A DNA stretch of 58,301 nt from a virus. Positions 18,245 through 27,441 of the stretch are shown one piece after another. The stretch is from positions 1-58,301 of the IMG/VR virus record IMGVR_UViG_3300030101_000994; one strand, 5' to 3'. The notes under the pieces were generated by a model. The model saw nothing but the letters and a program-made list of their open reading frames with translations, did not search any database and was not told the origin of the DNA. A program made the translations under genes and the position numbers. The number at the start of each line of letters is the position of its first letter. Positions within the stretch are counted from its first letter, which is position 1.

Positions 18245-18938
18245 TGAAAAAATAATATTAACTGACGTAGAGTTTGTTAATAAATATCCTTACAAAGAAT
18301 ATGAACGAAATGATGAGGAGGTGCGAACTTACTCAGTATCCGATAAGAAAGTGCCAAGTGTCACTACCATATTATCTGCAACACAAAGCAAAGAAAAACA
18401 AGAAGGTCTACAAAGATGGAGAGAACAAGTAGGCAAGGATGAAGCCGCACGAATCACGAAACAAGCCTCTACTCGAGGCACAGAAATGCACTATGTATTA
18501 GAACAATATTTACAAGGTCAAGGCTATTTAAACTTATCACCAAAGGGTGAACAAGCTCGTATGATGGCTCACACTATATTAGCTAATATGCAAGATGTAA
18601 CAAAGGTGTATGGCACAGAAGTAAATTTAGAATACAAACAAAGATGGGCTGGAACTTGTGATTTAGTTTTTGAATCTGAAGGTGGTTTAGCTCTTGGTGA
18701 TTTTAAACAATCTAACAAACCAAAACGAGAAGAATGGATCACAGATTATTATTTTCAGTTGGCAGCATATGCTTTAGCTCACAGTCTACATTTTGAAGAT
18801 GTGCAACGTTGCGTCATTTATATGTGTACTCCCGGACTAATCTTTCAAAAGTTCATTATGCCAAAGGATATGTTAGAAGATTACAAAGTGCGATGGTTAG
18901 AACGAGTAGATAAATATTATAGCTTAGTTGAAGTCTAG
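18225..18938 (+). CDS. PD-(D/E)XK exonuclease, RecB-like
   Basis: Chosen start ATG 18225 (MKIQTSNEKIILTDVEF), overlapping the upstream gene by 20 bases; the longer open frame upstream is only read-through of that gene. VPSVTTILSAT and STRGTEMHYVLEQYL match the N-terminal RecB-like signature; the catalytic core is WAGTCDLVF followed by ALGDFKQSNKPKR (G-x-x-D and D-x-K), then ITDYYFQLAAYALA (Q-x-x-x-Y). Such nucleases process DNA ends or degrade host DNA in phage replication. Converges on the SNF2 helicase gene, overlapping it by 15 bases. Confidence 0.85.
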   Translation: MKIQTSNEKIILTDVEFVNKYPYKEYERNDEEVRTYSVSDKKVPSVTTILSATQSKEKQEGLQRWREQVGKDEAARITKQASTRGTEMHYVLEQYLQGQGYLNLSPKGEQARMMAHTILANMQDVTKVYGTEVNLEYKQRWAGTCDLVFESEGGLALGDFKQSNKPKREEWITDYYFQLAAYALAHSLHFEDVQRCVIYMCTPGLIFQKFIMPKDMLEDYKVRWLERVDKYYSLVEV

Positions 18939-20360
18939 TATATCTTCTCCTAAAGTCTTAGCAGATATTTCTAATTTTCTTTTTAGAGCGTGTAAAATAT
19001 ATTTATCGATGGTGTTTTCTGTAATTAAATCTATATAATTTACTACATTCTTTTGTCCTTTTCTGTGAGCTCTATCTTCTGATTGCACTCTTTGTTCTAA
19101 ATTAAAATTATTACAATAATAAATCACGGTGTTTGCTGCAGTTAAAGTTAAACCTATACCCCCCGTGCTGGGGTTTGCTACAAAGAAACGAACCTCTTTA
19201 TCATTTTGAAAGTCCTCTACTCTTTTGTGTCTATCTTTGACAGACACTTCACCATAAAAGGTTACTACACTTTTTTTACCATACTTATTAACTAAGGCTT
19301 CAGCAATTTTATTAATGGTATATACATAGGTGCTCCATATAATAATCTTATCATCTGTTTCTCCTATAATATTAAATAGTTCGTTAATTTTATTAGAAGA
19401 TAAATCTATACGTTTGCCATCATCTGTCATAACATAACCATTAGCTACTTGATGTAATTTAACTATCTCTGTCAATCTGTTTTGATAAGTAGCCTCTTTA
19501 TTTTTTAAAACAGTTCTTGCGTTCTTTTTAAGTTCTCCATATATTCTTTTTTGTTCTGGTGTCATAGGTACAATACGAGTATGAAATATCTTTGGAGGTA
19601 AATCTAAACATTCGTTTTTTCTAGTTCTGTAACTAAAACCTCTTAATATATTTAAAAGTTTATCTAAATTTACAAACTTATAAGGCTCTTGTATGACTCT
19701 ACCTGTAATTGTAGTAATTGGTTTTAGTAATGAGTATGATGCTCTAAAAGCATAATAATTATCACTACCTAAAAGCCCGGGCCTAAGAAAGTTACACTGA
19801 CTAAATAAATCTAAAGGGCTTTTGGTTACAGGAAAGCCACTTAATATTCTTTTGTAACGCACCCCTTTTGTTAATCTAATTATATTTTTAGTTCTTTTTG
19901 CAGTTCTGTTTTTAATCCAAGTCGATTCGTCCACGACACACGCCATACTATTTCTCATCTGCTGCACATAATTTTCTACCTTTGCTATACCTGACTGATG
20001 TGAAAAAGCCTCTGTATTTATTAAGTAGTAATTTAAACTATCATCTTTATATACAAATTTTTTATCTATCTTGTAACGAAAAACATTTGTTCTTACACTA
20101 CTGTGAGTTCTTATTTCATCAGCCCAAGTCATATAGTTAGAATTAGGTGCTATCACCAATACAAATTTAATTTTATTATGTAAGTAAAGAAAACTCATAT
20201 CGTCTATAGTTACTTTAGTTTTGCCTGTACCCATATCCATAAACAAAGCAAAATAGTCCTGATTTTTGACTAAATTAAAAGCCTCTACTTGGTGATCCAT
20301 AGGCTGTGTCTTAAAATATCTTTTATCCATATGAGATATATTATAATTTATTATTGACAT
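18924..20360 (-). CDS. SNF2-like superfamily 2 helicase/ATPase
   Basis: 478 residues. Walker A MDMGTGKTK (41-49), motif Ia (LVIAPNSNYMTWADE), Walker B VVDES (142-146), motif III LSGFPVTKSPLDL, and the C-terminal helicase half with IIWSTY, ANPSTGGIGLTL and QSEDRAHRKGQ (motif VI, arginine fingers). This is the SNF2 set. It is the only minus-strand gene of the replication module and shares a short divergent promoter region with the operon at 20403. A second in-frame Met (MDKRYF) at 20330 is an alternative start; neither has a clear ribosome binding site. Confidence 0.9.
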   Translation of the reverse strand: MSIINYNISHMDKRYFKTQPMDHQVEAFNLVKNQDYFALFMDMGTGKTKVTIDDMSFLYLHNKIKFVLVIAPNSNYMTWADEIRTHSSVRTNVFRYKIDKKFVYKDDSLNYYLINTEAFSHQSGIAKVENYVQQMRNSMACVVDESTWIKNRTAKRTKNIIRLTKGVRYKRILSGFPVTKSPLDLFSQCNFLRPGLLGSDNYYAFRASYSLLKPITTITGRVIQEPYKFVNLDKLLNILRGFSYRTRKNECLDLPPKIFHTRIVPMTPEQKRIYGELKKNARTVLKNKEATYQNRLTEIVKLHQVANGYVMTDDGKRIDLSSNKINELFNIIGETDDKIIIWSTYVYTINKIAEALVNKYGKKSVVTFYGEVSVKDRHKRVEDFQNDKEVRFFVANPSTGGIGLTLTAANTVIYYCNNFNLEQRVQSEDRAHRKGQKNVVNYIDLITENTIDKYILHALKRKLEISAKTLGEDILDFN

Positions 20361-20382
20361 TGTAAACTAAAAATATTATATA
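20354..20382 (+). promoter_or_regulatory. Strong promoter of the replication operon
   Basis: Consensus TTGACA (20354-20359), 17-base spacer, TATATA (20377-20382), followed by AAAGGAGG 8 bases later and ATG at 20403. The -35 box lies within the first codons of the divergent helicase gene. Confidence 0.65.
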
Positions 20383-20401
20383 TTGTTTTAAAGGAGGTCA
20401 A
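20375..20401 (-). promoter_or_regulatory. Divergent promoter of the SNF2 helicase gene
   Basis: On the minus strand: TTGACC (top strand 20396-20401), 15-base spacer, TATAAT (top strand 20375-20380), 14 bases before the helicase start codon, implying a leader of only about 8 bases. Its -10 overlaps the -10 region of the plus-strand promoter. Confidence 0.4.
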
Positions 20402-20402
20402 T

Positions 20403-20963
20403 ATGACTATTAATTTAAGAAAAGAAAGTGAAGATGCAGTCTTAGAATTAGACATAAAGCTATCTAAAACTATCTCTGATTATTGCAATAAGCTATTAGA
20501 ACTTCAGAATCAAATAAAAGCGAAAAAAGAAGAACTAAAAAAGATTGAGGAAGAAGAGAAACGAGTATCACAAAAAGTGATACCAGAGCTTATGCAACAA
20601 GCGGGGATAAAGATGCTAAAACTCAGCAGTGGAGCGAAAGTTGAAATCAAAGATAAATTTACAGCTAGACAAAGTTCTGGCAACAAAGAATTTATTTATG
20701 ATTGGCTTCGTGAAGTTGGTTTAGATTCTATTATAAAGAACAAAGTGTCTGTCAGTTTTGAGCGAAGTGAAGACAATCGTGCAACAGACGTTACTGAAGA
20801 GTTAAAGCAAAAGTTTGGCGACAATGTACGTAAAGAATCTTACATTGAACCCGCCTCTTATACATCAACCTTACGGGAACATGTATCAGAGGGTAAGGCA
20901 GTCCCTATGGACAAGCTTGGTATTTATATTTTCAGCGAAACAAAAATAACTAGAAAGGATTAA
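20403..20963 (+). CDS. Coiled-coil replication-module protein, 186 aa
   Basis: Residues of about 15-65 form a charged coiled coil (KLLELQNQIKAKKEELKKIEEEEKR given in part: LLELQNQIKAKKEELKK), then PELMQQAGIKMLKLSSGAKV, KVSVSFERSED and VPMDKLGIYIFSETKI. The same layout is common just before the SSB or primase in marine podoviruses. No catalytic motif. Strong AAGGAGG ribosome binding site; first gene of the plus-strand replication operon. Confidence 0.7.
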   Translation: MTINLRKESEDAVLELDIKLSKTISDYCNKLLELQNQIKAKKEELKKIEEEEKRVSQKVIPELMQQAGIKMLKLSSGAKVEIKDKFTARQSSGNKEFIYDWLREVGLDSIIKNKVSVSFERSEDNRATDVTEELKQKFGDNVRKESYIEPASYTSTLREHVSEGKAVPMDKLGIYIFSETKITRKD

Positions 20964-20966
20964 ACT

Positions 20967-21782
20967 ATGCCGAAAAACGAAAATACAAACGCAGTATCAT
21001 TCCGTCAGTATGCGGGACAAGGTACTGAAAACATAACAGCTAAAGATTTAAAGCTACCTATACTTAAAATACTTCACGCTTCATCACCCGTGTTGGATGA
21101 ATCAGAAGCTAAGTATAATGAGAAAGCCAAACAAGGCGACATCTATAATGAAATTACGGGATCTTTATATAAGTCTAAAGATGGAGTTATCGTTGTGCCA
21201 TGTGGATATGTTAACACTTTTAATGAGTGGGCTGACAGAGGAGACTCTCCAGGTAGACCAATAGCAGTGCACACCAATCCAGATATAATGACTAAGACTA
21301 ATCGTGATGGAGAAAACAAAGATCGATTAGATAATGGTCATTATGTAGAGGATACGGGTAATCATTTTGTTTATATATTAAATAAAGATTATGAGCCTAT
21401 CGAAACTGCTTTGGTTACCATGAAGTCAACACAAAGGAAGAAGTCAAAGTTGTGGAATTCTATGATTGATTCTAAAAGAATGAAAGACAAAGATGGCTTT
21501 TTTGTTCCCGCCACTTGGATGACTGTGTATAGATTAACAAGCACTAAGGAATCAAATGGCAACAACACTTGGTGGGGTTGGAATGTAGAGTTTGATAGAT
21601 TCTTAGATAAACCAGAGGATGCTGATACTAGAAGTATGACAGAAGATTTTTGGAAGTTCTCTTCTACTTCTGATATTTTTGGTAAAGTGCAGTTTGAAGG
21701 TAAAGAGGATAAGACTATCGATCAAATACCCACTACTAAAATTGAAAACTCTAAAGACGACATAAGTCAATTTAAGAGTTAA
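20967..21782 (+). CDS. Candidate single-stranded DNA-binding protein
   Basis: 271 residues, three bases after the previous gene. Contains DLKLPILKILHASSPVLDE, VIVVPCGYVNTFNEWADRG, FVYILNKDYEPIETALVTM and WWGWNVEFD, a beta-rich layout with conserved aromatics and a charged C-terminal stretch (ENSKDDISQFKS). The position between the coiled-coil protein and the primase, and the fold-like pattern, suggest an OB-type SSB; that is inference, not a recognised signature. Confidence 0.5.
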   Translation: MPKNENTNAVSFRQYAGQGTENITAKDLKLPILKILHASSPVLDESEAKYNEKAKQGDIYNEITGSLYKSKDGVIVVPCGYVNTFNEWADRGDSPGRPIAVHTNPDIMTKTNRDGENKDRLDNGHYVEDTGNHFVYILNKDYEPIETALVTMKSTQRKKSKLWNSMIDSKRMKDKDGFFVPATWMTVYRLTSTKESNGNNTWWGWNVEFDRFLDKPEDADTRSMTEDFWKFSSTSDIFGKVQFEGKEDKTIDQIPTTKIENSKDDISQFKS

Positions 21783-21784
21783 CT

Positions 21785-23368
21785 ATGCACAGCAAACTCT
21801 TAAAAGTGTTTGCTGGGTATCAAGAATCACATGTTCAGTTCTCTCTTATAGAAGAGAGGACTGAAAGTGGTAAGGTGCAAGCTAAGTACGTTACTGTAAA
21901 GAAGCCTGTCACTGCTGATATTTGGAAACAACATCTTGAAGGCAAGATTAGAATAGGTATACGACCTGAACATGAAGGTAAGTGTAGTTGGTCTTGTATT
22001 GATGTTGATCCCGCTAATTACAAAGATTATTCACAGAAAAAATATGTAGACATTATAGGTAAGTATAAGCTACCTCTTGTGCCCGTATTATCCAAGAGTG
22101 GTGGTTTACACATTTTTGTTTTTTTTAACAAACCTCACAGTATACAAAAAGTAAAAGATAAGTTGTGTGAAATAAATGAACAATATTTTTTAGCTAATGA
22201 AGTTTATCCGTGCAATAAGACTATAAATATGCCTTATTGTAATCACAAGAGAACAAGAGAATTTGCTTACGATGATGAGAATTATCCACTTAGTTTAGAA
22301 AGATTTTTAGAAGAGGTAGAAAATAAAACTGTAGATCCAGAAGACTTTTGTCAGATAGAGGTTAAAGAAAATGAAATAGAATCTGATTGGTCACACTATC
22401 CTCCTTGTGTACAAAAACTTATACAAGAGGGATGGTCTGGTAATAACAGACATCAGTTTTTATATAATGTGGTGGTATTAGAAATAAAAAAACAGCCAAG
22501 CATATCTTTACCAGATTTAGAAACTTTAATACTGCAGCGTAACATAAAGATATTTACAAAACCTTTACCAGAACAAGAGGTTCGCACAATGGTAAAGTCC
22601 ATACATAAAGAAGGGTATGGTTTTCAATGTCCACCTAAACATATTGAGTATCAGGTAATATGTAACAAAGAATTATGTAAAACTAGAAAATTAGGCACGG
22701 GTGATTACGTGCCTGATATTATAGATGATTTTACAGATATAGCGTATATCCAAGATACTAAAAATACATTTTATGAATTTACATTTAAAGATAAACACGT
22801 ATCTGTAACACCAGAAGATATGAAAGATGAAAAAAGTTGGCGAGTTAAATTATTACGATACAGAATATATTGGTTGACTTTACCAAAACCACGAAAAGGG
22901 CCAAGTCCTTTTGAATTACTTATGAAGGGTATCGTAGAAAAGTCTGTTGAAAGTAAAGAACATGCTTACGTAGATACACTAGAAGAAGAAAGATATTTAA
23001 TATTAAAAGATTTTTTTGAAAATCATATAGAGCAAGATAAGTTTGATAAATTAAAAGACTCTTACATAGTTTTAGATAGTAAAACTAATGTATGTTATTT
23101 TAAGAAGTATACTTTAGATAGGTTTTTAAAAAAGAATAGTTCGAAAGCATTTAACAACACACAAGATGCTTTACGAGTATTAGGTTGTAAACGAAAAGAC
23201 TATCACGAAGGTGAAAAGAATGTTTGGTATGTTGAAATGCCAGAGTTTGTAAGACACGAAAGTATTAAGAAAGAAGTAGTAAAAGAAAAAGTAACGGAAA
23301 TGGATGATGAATACCACAGTAAATTTAGGACTACAAAAGCAAAAGCAGATATACAAAAAAACAATTAA
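21785..23368 (+). CDS. DNA primase, archaeo-eukaryotic (AEP) type
   Basis: 527 residues. SCIDVDP holds the metal-binding D73-x-D75, and SKSGGLHIFVFF (103-114) the S-x-H nucleotide-binding motif, the two hallmarks of the AEP superfamily. MPYCNHKRTREFAYDD follows at the expected place of the third motif. Residues beyond 190 match a PriCT-like helical region (SGNNRHQFLYNVVV, EQEVRTMVKSIHKEGY). The C-terminal 200 residues are unassigned. It would prime phage DNA synthesis; no bacterial DnaG-type zinc or TOPRIM motif is present in the window. Confidence 0.8.
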   Translation: MHSKLLKVFAGYQESHVQFSLIEERTESGKVQAKYVTVKKPVTADIWKQHLEGKIRIGIRPEHEGKCSWSCIDVDPANYKDYSQKKYVDIIGKYKLPLVPVLSKSGGLHIFVFFNKPHSIQKVKDKLCEINEQYFLANEVYPCNKTINMPYCNHKRTREFAYDDENYPLSLERFLEEVENKTVDPEDFCQIEVKENEIESDWSHYPPCVQKLIQEGWSGNNRHQFLYNVVVLEIKKQPSISLPDLETLILQRNIKIFTKPLPEQEVRTMVKSIHKEGYGFQCPPKHIEYQVICNKELCKTRKLGTGDYVPDIIDDFTDIAYIQDTKNTFYEFTFKDKHVSVTPEDMKDEKSWRVKLLRYRIYWLTLPKPRKGPSPFELLMKGIVEKSVESKEHAYVDTLEEERYLILKDFFENHIEQDKFDKLKDSYIVLDSKTNVCYFKKYTLDRFLKKNSSKAFNNTQDALRVLGCKRKDYHEGEKNVWYVEMPEFVRHESIKKEVVKEKVTEMDDEYHSKFRTTKAKADIQKNN

Positions 23369-24926
23369 GATATACGGACCTCCGGGAACGGGTAAAACGC
23401 ATACCTTAATTGAAAGAATATTAAAGAAGTATTTAGACAAAGGAATACATCCTATGGATATTGCTTTTATATCGTTTACTAACAAAGCAGTGAACACAGC
23501 TCGTGATAGAGCTTTAGCTGCATTTCCTAAATACATAGAAGATGACTTTGCACGATTTAAAACATTGCATAAATATTGTAAAAAATATTTTGAAGAAGAA
23601 GTGTTTGATCCAAAAGCTTGTATGTTAGATTATGCCTTGCAGGCTAAGATAATAAAGACTACCGACTCACGGCTATCGGATGACAACTTTTTGTATAAAG
23701 ATTGGAGTTTAGGTATTTACGATAAAGCAAGAAACATGATGGAAGATCCTATACTTGTGTATAAAAAAGAAAGTTATAAGAAAGATAGTCTTGATGTATT
23801 TGTGAGAAAGATAAACACTTACGAGCATTATAAGAAAGATAGCTTCATAGATTTTACTGATATGATAGAAAGAACGATTGATGAGGTAGACTTTCCAGAT
23901 TTGAAAGTTTTGATATTAGATGAAGCTCAAGACTTTACCCCGCTACAGTGGTCTGTGTTATACAAGATGGCTGAAAGTGTGGATCGGATTTATGTTGCTG
24001 GTGATGATGACCAAAGTATTTATAAATGGAATGGTTCTGATCCTAAATACTTCACACAGTTTTTTCCGGGCCGTAAAGTTATACTAAGAAAAACTAGAAG
24101 ATTTGGTGAGGCAATACATCACTTTAGTCAGATAATTAGAAGAGGTATATTAGATAGTGTTGATAAAGAATATGTGCCACAAGACAAAAAAGGTTATGTA
24201 AAACGTTATCTTAATTTTAATGAAGTGCCAATAGGAGAACTTCCAGGGACTTGGTTTATTCTTGGTAGAGTAAACACGACTGTCAATGAGCTGCGTATTG
24301 CTGCAAAAAATGCTGGCCTATATTATGCAGACAATAAAGGTAATAAGTCTTTTGATGCTAAACAATGGGAAGCTATTAAGTCTTGGACTAGGATTACTAA
24401 AAATAAAAGTATTACCAAAATGCAAGCAGAAAATATGTACAAATATATTAGAGAGTTAAAAGATTTAGAATATAGGACTATGCGTTTTTGGTTAGGTTGT
24501 GCTGATACTAAAATGTATGACTTTCAGGAGTTAGTAGATTGGTGTGGTTTAGATATGCAACCAGAAGACAAGACTAGAACTTGGTGGGAAGTATTAACAC
24601 GAAACTTTACGCCTATACAAACAGAATACTTTGTTCGTTTGTTGAAACGTTATGGACAAAAAATGTTAGACGATGAACCTCAAATCATAATTGATACAAT
24701 TCATAGCGTAAAAGGTGGTGAGGCTAATAATGTATTGTTATACAGTAAAGCTAATTGGCCTTCTAACTTTTACAATAAAAATATTGATGAACGTTCTGAT
24801 GAACGCAGAGTAATATACACAGGAGCTACTAGAGCTCGAGATACTTTACATATACTATCTAGTAATTATAAGTATAATTACCCTATTGGTGAAGATTATT
24901 TAATATATTTAAGGGAGAAAAAGTAA
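23304..24926 (+). CDS. UvrD/Rep-like superfamily 1 DNA helicase
   Basis: 540 residues, overlapping the primase by 65 bases. Motif I GPPGTGKT (25-32), Ia FISFTNKAV, II LILDEAQD (203-210), III AGDDDQSIYKW (232-242), then IDTIHSVKGGEANNVLLYS (motif V region) and RVIYTGATRARDTLHIL (motif VI). This is the complete set for a 3'-5' SF1A helicase and would be the likely replicative or fork-remodelling helicase, as no DnaB-type helicase is visible. Confidence 0.9.
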   Translation: MMNTTVNLGLQKQKQIYKKTIKIYGPPGTGKTHTLIERILKKYLDKGIHPMDIAFISFTNKAVNTARDRALAAFPKYIEDDFARFKTLHKYCKKYFEEEVFDPKACMLDYALQAKIIKTTDSRLSDDNFLYKDWSLGIYDKARNMMEDPILVYKKESYKKDSLDVFVRKINTYEHYKKDSFIDFTDMIERTIDEVDFPDLKVLILDEAQDFTPLQWSVLYKMAESVDRIYVAGDDDQSIYKWNGSDPKYFTQFFPGRKVILRKTRRFGEAIHHFSQIIRRGILDSVDKEYVPQDKKGYVKRYLNFNEVPIGELPGTWFILGRVNTTVNELRIAAKNAGLYYADNKGNKSFDAKQWEAIKSWTRITKNKSITKMQAENMYKYIRELKDLEYRTMRFWLGCADTKMYDFQELVDWCGLDMQPEDKTRTWWEVLTRNFTPIQTEYFVRLLKRYGQKMLDDEPQIIIDTIHSVKGGEANNVLLYSKANWPSNFYNKNIDERSDERRVIYTGATRARDTLHILSSNYKYNYPIGEDYLIYLREKK

Positions 24927-24994
24927 TGGAAATAATTTGGATATATACAATCATTAGCACCTTGATTGGTTTACAAAATGCGGGAGTGCTATGA
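24926..24994 (+). CDS. Tiny hydrophobic peptide, 22 aa
   Basis: ATG overlaps the helicase stop (TAATG) and its own stop overlaps the next ATG (ATGA). The peptide is one membrane-like helix (IIWIYTIISTLIGLQNAGVL). The double coupling supports translation; function unknown. Confidence 0.4.
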   Translation: MEIIWIYTIISTLIGLQNAGVL

Positions 24995-25173
24995 ATTATA
25001 AATATGAAATAAATTTAAAACTAGAGTTTAAAGCGAGACCAACTAAATTTGAAGTAGAATCAAAATTATTTGATGTCTTAAAAAATGGTTTTGTTTTAAA
25101 AAGCACTGAGGATAAAGACTATTTTGTAAAAAAGAAAACTATAAAGGAGAAAAATGAAAGAAAAATTAAGTAA
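24991..25173 (+). CDS. Hypothetical protein, 60 aa
   Basis: Lys/Glu/Phe-rich small protein (KYEINLKLEFKARPTKFEVE) with alternating strand-like pattern and a basic end. GGGAG lies ahead of the start. Overlaps the next gene by 20 bases. No family recognised. Confidence 0.55.
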   Translation: MNYKYEINLKLEFKARPTKFEVESKLFDVLKNGFVLKSTEDKDYFVKKKTIKEKNERKIK

Positions 25174-25480
25174 AACATTACTAGAATTTTTTGAAAAAAA
25201 TAAAGAGATACCAAAAGAAACAGTTGAAGAGTTTCAGGTAGTTCTTAATAAAGTGTATGATCATGCCTCCGATGAAGATGATGACTTATGGGACAGAGGT
25301 GGAGATCATTATAAAGATTTTAAGATACAACCTTCACAGTTTATTAATCAAAACGATTTAGGTTTTGCTGAAGGTAATGTAATTAAATATATTTGTAGAC
25401 ATACAAAGAAAGATAAGAAGAAAGATATTTTAAAAGCTATACATTACTGTGAAATGATAATTGAACGAGATTATGAGTAA
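25154..25480 (+). CDS. DUF3310-family protein
   Basis: 108 residues. The C-terminal part HYKDFKIQPSQFINQND, then FAEGNVIKYICRHTKK and DILKAIHYCEMIIE, matches DUF3310, a small helical family frequent in phage replication modules near DNA polymerase and sometimes called nucleotide kinase-like. The N-terminal 45 residues are acidic and specific. Ribosome binding site AAAGGAG. Confidence 0.85.
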   Translation: MKEKLSKTLLEFFEKNKEIPKETVEEFQVVLNKVYDHASDEDDDLWDRGGDHYKDFKIQPSQFINQNDLGFAEGNVIKYICRHTKKDKKKDILKAIHYCEMIIERDYE

Positions 25481-25583
25481 AAACCAAGGTAGAATCATAA
25501 GCAAAACATTTTTACAGGCACCCAGTGGTCATTTAAACGGGTTTTTATCTCAAAATCAAGCTGACAGGGGGTTTTATGACTAA
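25473..25583 (+). CDS. Small hypothetical protein, 36 aa
   Basis: Frame MSKNQGRIISKTFLQAPSGH to GFYD, overlapping the DUF3310 gene by 8 bases and the polymerase start by 8. It fills the 95-base gap between them. No recognised family; coding status rests on tiling alone. Confidence 0.4.
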   Translation: MSKNQGRIISKTFLQAPSGHLNGFLSQNQADRGFYD

Positions 25584-27441
25584 TTTACAGTTAGTTTTTA
25601 ACTATAAGAAGAATATTTGGTCTGCACCAATAGAATATAAAGATTTATCCGATGCAAAAGAGATCGCTATAGATTTAGAAACTAGAGATGATGGTATCAA
25701 CGAAGGACTTGGAGCTGGTTGGGCAACAGGTAAAGGTAAGATTGTAGGTTTTGCAGTAGCTGTTGAAGGGTGGCAAGGATATTATCCTATGGAACATTTT
25801 GGCGGAGGTAATTTAATTAAAGAACAAGTCTTACAGTATATGCAAGATATTTGTAAACTGCCTTGTCGTAAAATATTTCACAATGCACAGTATGATGTGG
25901 GTTGGCTTAATGCTTATGGTATCAAAGTAAATGGTGAGATAGTAGATACTATGATTGCAGGAGCTTTGATTGATGAAAACAGATACAGTTATAAACTAAA
26001 TGTTTTAGCTAAAGATTATCTAGGAGAGATAAAAGCAGAAACAGATTTAGTTGAAGCAGCAAAAGCTCACGGCGTGGATCCAAAAGGGGAAATGTGGAAA
26101 TTGCCAGCAGAACATGTTGGACATTATGCTGAACAAGATGCACGACTCACGTATCTTTTATGGCAACGCTTTAAACACGAGATAAACCAACAAGACTTAG
26201 AAACTGTATGGGAGTTGGAGAAGAAGTTATTACCTCATTTAATAGAAATGCGTATGCGTGGCGTACGAGTTAATGTAGAGCAAGCAGCTTTACTTAGACA
26301 AAATTTTATTAAAAAAGAAAAAGATTTATTATTAAAAATTAATAAATTAGTTGGACAAGATGTAGATATATGGGCTGCGAGGAAAATAGGATTTGCTTTT
26401 GATAAACTTAATATAGATTATCCTAAAACTCCTAAAAGTGGTGAGCCTAGTTTTACACAACAGTGGTTGATTAACAGTCCACACGAAATTAGCAAACTTA
26501 TAGTGCAGGCCCGGGAAGTCAATAAGTTTCATTCTACTTTTTTATCTAGTATTATGAAATACGAACATAAAGGTCGTATACATTCAGAGATACAACAGTT
26601 GCGTAGTGACTCTGGAGGTACAGTATCTGGTAGACTATCTATGTCTAATCCTAATTTACAACAACTTCCCGCTAGGAATAAAGAATTAGGTCCTTTAATT
26701 AGAGGTTTGTTTTTACCTGAACCAGGCTGCAAGTGGGGTAGTTTTGATTACTCGCAACAAGAACCTCGAATGGCAGTACACTATGCAAGTGCTGTAGGTT
26801 TTGATGGTAGTCAAGAACTTGTAGATGCTTACGCTAATGCTAGTGCTGACTTTCATCAAACAGTAGCCGACATTGTGGGTATTGACAGAAAACAAGCCAA
26901 GACTATTGGATTAGGTCTGATGTATGGTATGGGTAAAAATAAATTAGCGAATATGTTAGGATTACCAACAGATGATGCAACTGCACTTATTAATAAATAC
27001 AATCGCAAAGTACCTTTTATGAAAGAACTATCTAACAAATGTATGCAGTTAGCACAAGATAGAGGTTCTATTAGAACTAAAAAAGGTCGCAAGTGTAGAT
27101 TTGATTTATGGGAACCAAAAGACTTTGGTATACATACTGCTGAACGATATGATAATGCAGTAGCTAAATATGGTAGAAATAACATTAAACGTGCTTTTAC
27201 ATATAAAGCGTTAAACAGATTAATACAAGGATCTGCTGCAGACCAAACAAAAGCTGCAGTTATTGCTTGTGCTGAACAAGGACATTTACCTATTGTTCAA
27301 ATACATGACGAACTTTGTTTTAACGTCAAAGACGACAAAGATATAGCTGAAATAAAGAAAGCTATGGAAACCTGTGTGGAGCTAATTGTTCCTTCAGTAA
27401 TTGATGTTGCTCTAGGCAACGACTTTGGTCAGGCTGTCTAG
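25576..27441 (+). CDS. polA: Family A DNA polymerase with 3'-5' exonuclease
   Basis: 621 residues. Exonuclease motifs: ExoI D33-x-E35 (AIDLETRDD), ExoII FHNAQYDVGWL (D107), ExoIII Y184-x3-D188 (YAEQDARL). Polymerase motif A SFDYSQQEPRMA (D391), motif B R438...K442 (RKQAKTIGLGLMYG), motif C QIHDEL (H577, D578, E579). The residue matching E. coli Pol I Phe762 is Leu446, a known variant in marine phage polymerases. No 5'-3' exonuclease domain, as usual for phage enzymes. It is the replicative polymerase. Ribosome binding site AGGGGG. Confidence 0.95.
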   Translation: MTNLQLVFNYKKNIWSAPIEYKDLSDAKEIAIDLETRDDGINEGLGAGWATGKGKIVGFAVAVEGWQGYYPMEHFGGGNLIKEQVLQYMQDICKLPCRKIFHNAQYDVGWLNAYGIKVNGEIVDTMIAGALIDENRYSYKLNVLAKDYLGEIKAETDLVEAAKAHGVDPKGEMWKLPAEHVGHYAEQDARLTYLLWQRFKHEINQQDLETVWELEKKLLPHLIEMRMRGVRVNVEQAALLRQNFIKKEKDLLLKINKLVGQDVDIWAARKIGFAFDKLNIDYPKTPKSGEPSFTQQWLINSPHEISKLIVQAREVNKFHSTFLSSIMKYEHKGRIHSEIQQLRSDSGGTVSGRLSMSNPNLQQLPARNKELGPLIRGLFLPEPGCKWGSFDYSQQEPRMAVHYASAVGFDGSQELVDAYANASADFHQTVADIVGIDRKQAKTIGLGLMYGMGKNKLANMLGLPTDDATALINKYNRKVPFMKELSNKCMQLAQDRGSIRTKKGRKCRFDLWEPKDFGIHTAERYDNAVAKYGRNNIKRAFTYKALNRLIQGSAADQTKAAVIACAEQGHLPIVQIHDELCFNVKDDKDIAEIKKAMETCVELIVPSVIDVALGNDFGQAV

